Positions 13,830 to 13,862 of a stretch of DNA of 13,862 nucleotides are shown here, piece by piece. Source of the DNA: Acidimicrobiia bacterium (GTDB lineage Bacteria; Actinomycetota; Acidimicrobiia; Spongiisociales; UBA5794); contig JAOZMA010000026.1 of the NCBI GenBank assembly GCA_029934555.1, forward strand, positions 1 to 13,862, given 5' to 3'. The notes under the pieces were generated by a model. It did not search any database and was not told the origin of the DNA. It worked only from the letters and a program-made list of their open reading frames with translations. Position 1 is the first letter of the stretch. Each line of letters begins with the position of its first letter. A program made the position numbers and the translations under genes.

Positions 13830-13862
13830 CCAACAGTTCACAGCTGACAGCCAACAGCCAAG
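13830..13862 (+). repeat. Second heptamer array of the CTGTTGG family (cut by window end)
   Basis: Heptamers CCAACAG, TTCACAG, CTGACAG, CCAACAG and a partial CCAAG follow the hairpin. On the other strand these are CTGTTGG, CTGTCAG, CTGTGAA and CTGTTGG, the same units as the array at 2731-2866. The array starts 30 bases after the stop codon and continues beyond the window. Confidence 0.8.

Overview
This is a gene-dense stretch of high-GC bacterial chromosome. It points to an actinomycete-type bacterium (Actinomycetota), most likely a deep lineage such as Acidimicrobiia. The reasons are a DivIVA-domain coiled-coil gene, a class E-like sortase, a PDZ/Lon-domain membrane protease, a zincin-fold protein of the DUF2342 (Zincin_2) group, a substrate-binding lipoprotein with a Thr-rich linker, GTG starts, and a likely leaderless mRNA. 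The lineage is an inference from gene content; no rRNA or other marker gene is present.

Layout. (1) 1-2089, minus strand: an envelope group made of a sortase, a YlbL-type PDZ-S16 protease and a DivIVA-domain protein that runs off the left edge. (2) 2151-2741, plus strand: the biotin transporter S-component BioY, divergent from the sortase. (3) 2729-2925: a non-coding interval between convergent genes, filled with 7-bp repeats that fold into a long hairpin. (4) 2926-10186, minus strand: a six-gene operon encoding a long-chain acyl-CoA synthetase-like ligase, LivH, LivM, a substrate-binding lipoprotein, LivF and LivG. Several stop and start codons overlap as ATGA, and two strong hairpins flank the substrate-binding-protein gene. 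(5) 10268-11321, minus strand: a HEAT-repeat protein and the molybdopterin synthase subunit MoaE, 1 bp apart. (6) 11334-13800, plus strand: an HtrA/DegP-like membrane-anchored serine protease and a DUF2342 zincin-like protein, overlapping by 11 bp. (7) 13789-13862: a hairpin over the last stop codon, followed by a second block of the same 7-bp repeat family, cut by the window end.

How the genes work together. The central operon is best read as an importer of the branched-chain amino acid (HAAT) family made with a CoA ligase. This suggests uptake and activation of a carboxylic acid rather than, or as well as, amino acids. The two flanking groups are mainly cell-envelope maintenance functions (proteases, sortase, growth-site protein).

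The most unusual features are non-coding or subtle. They are the heptamer arrays placed exactly at the 3' ends of two plus-strand genes, one of which supplies the stop codon of bioY; the nearly overlapping moaE and htrA start regions; and the loss of the second zinc-binding histidine in the DUF2342 protein. No gap between genes exceeds 300 bases, and I see no tRNA, rRNA, CRISPR array or transposase.
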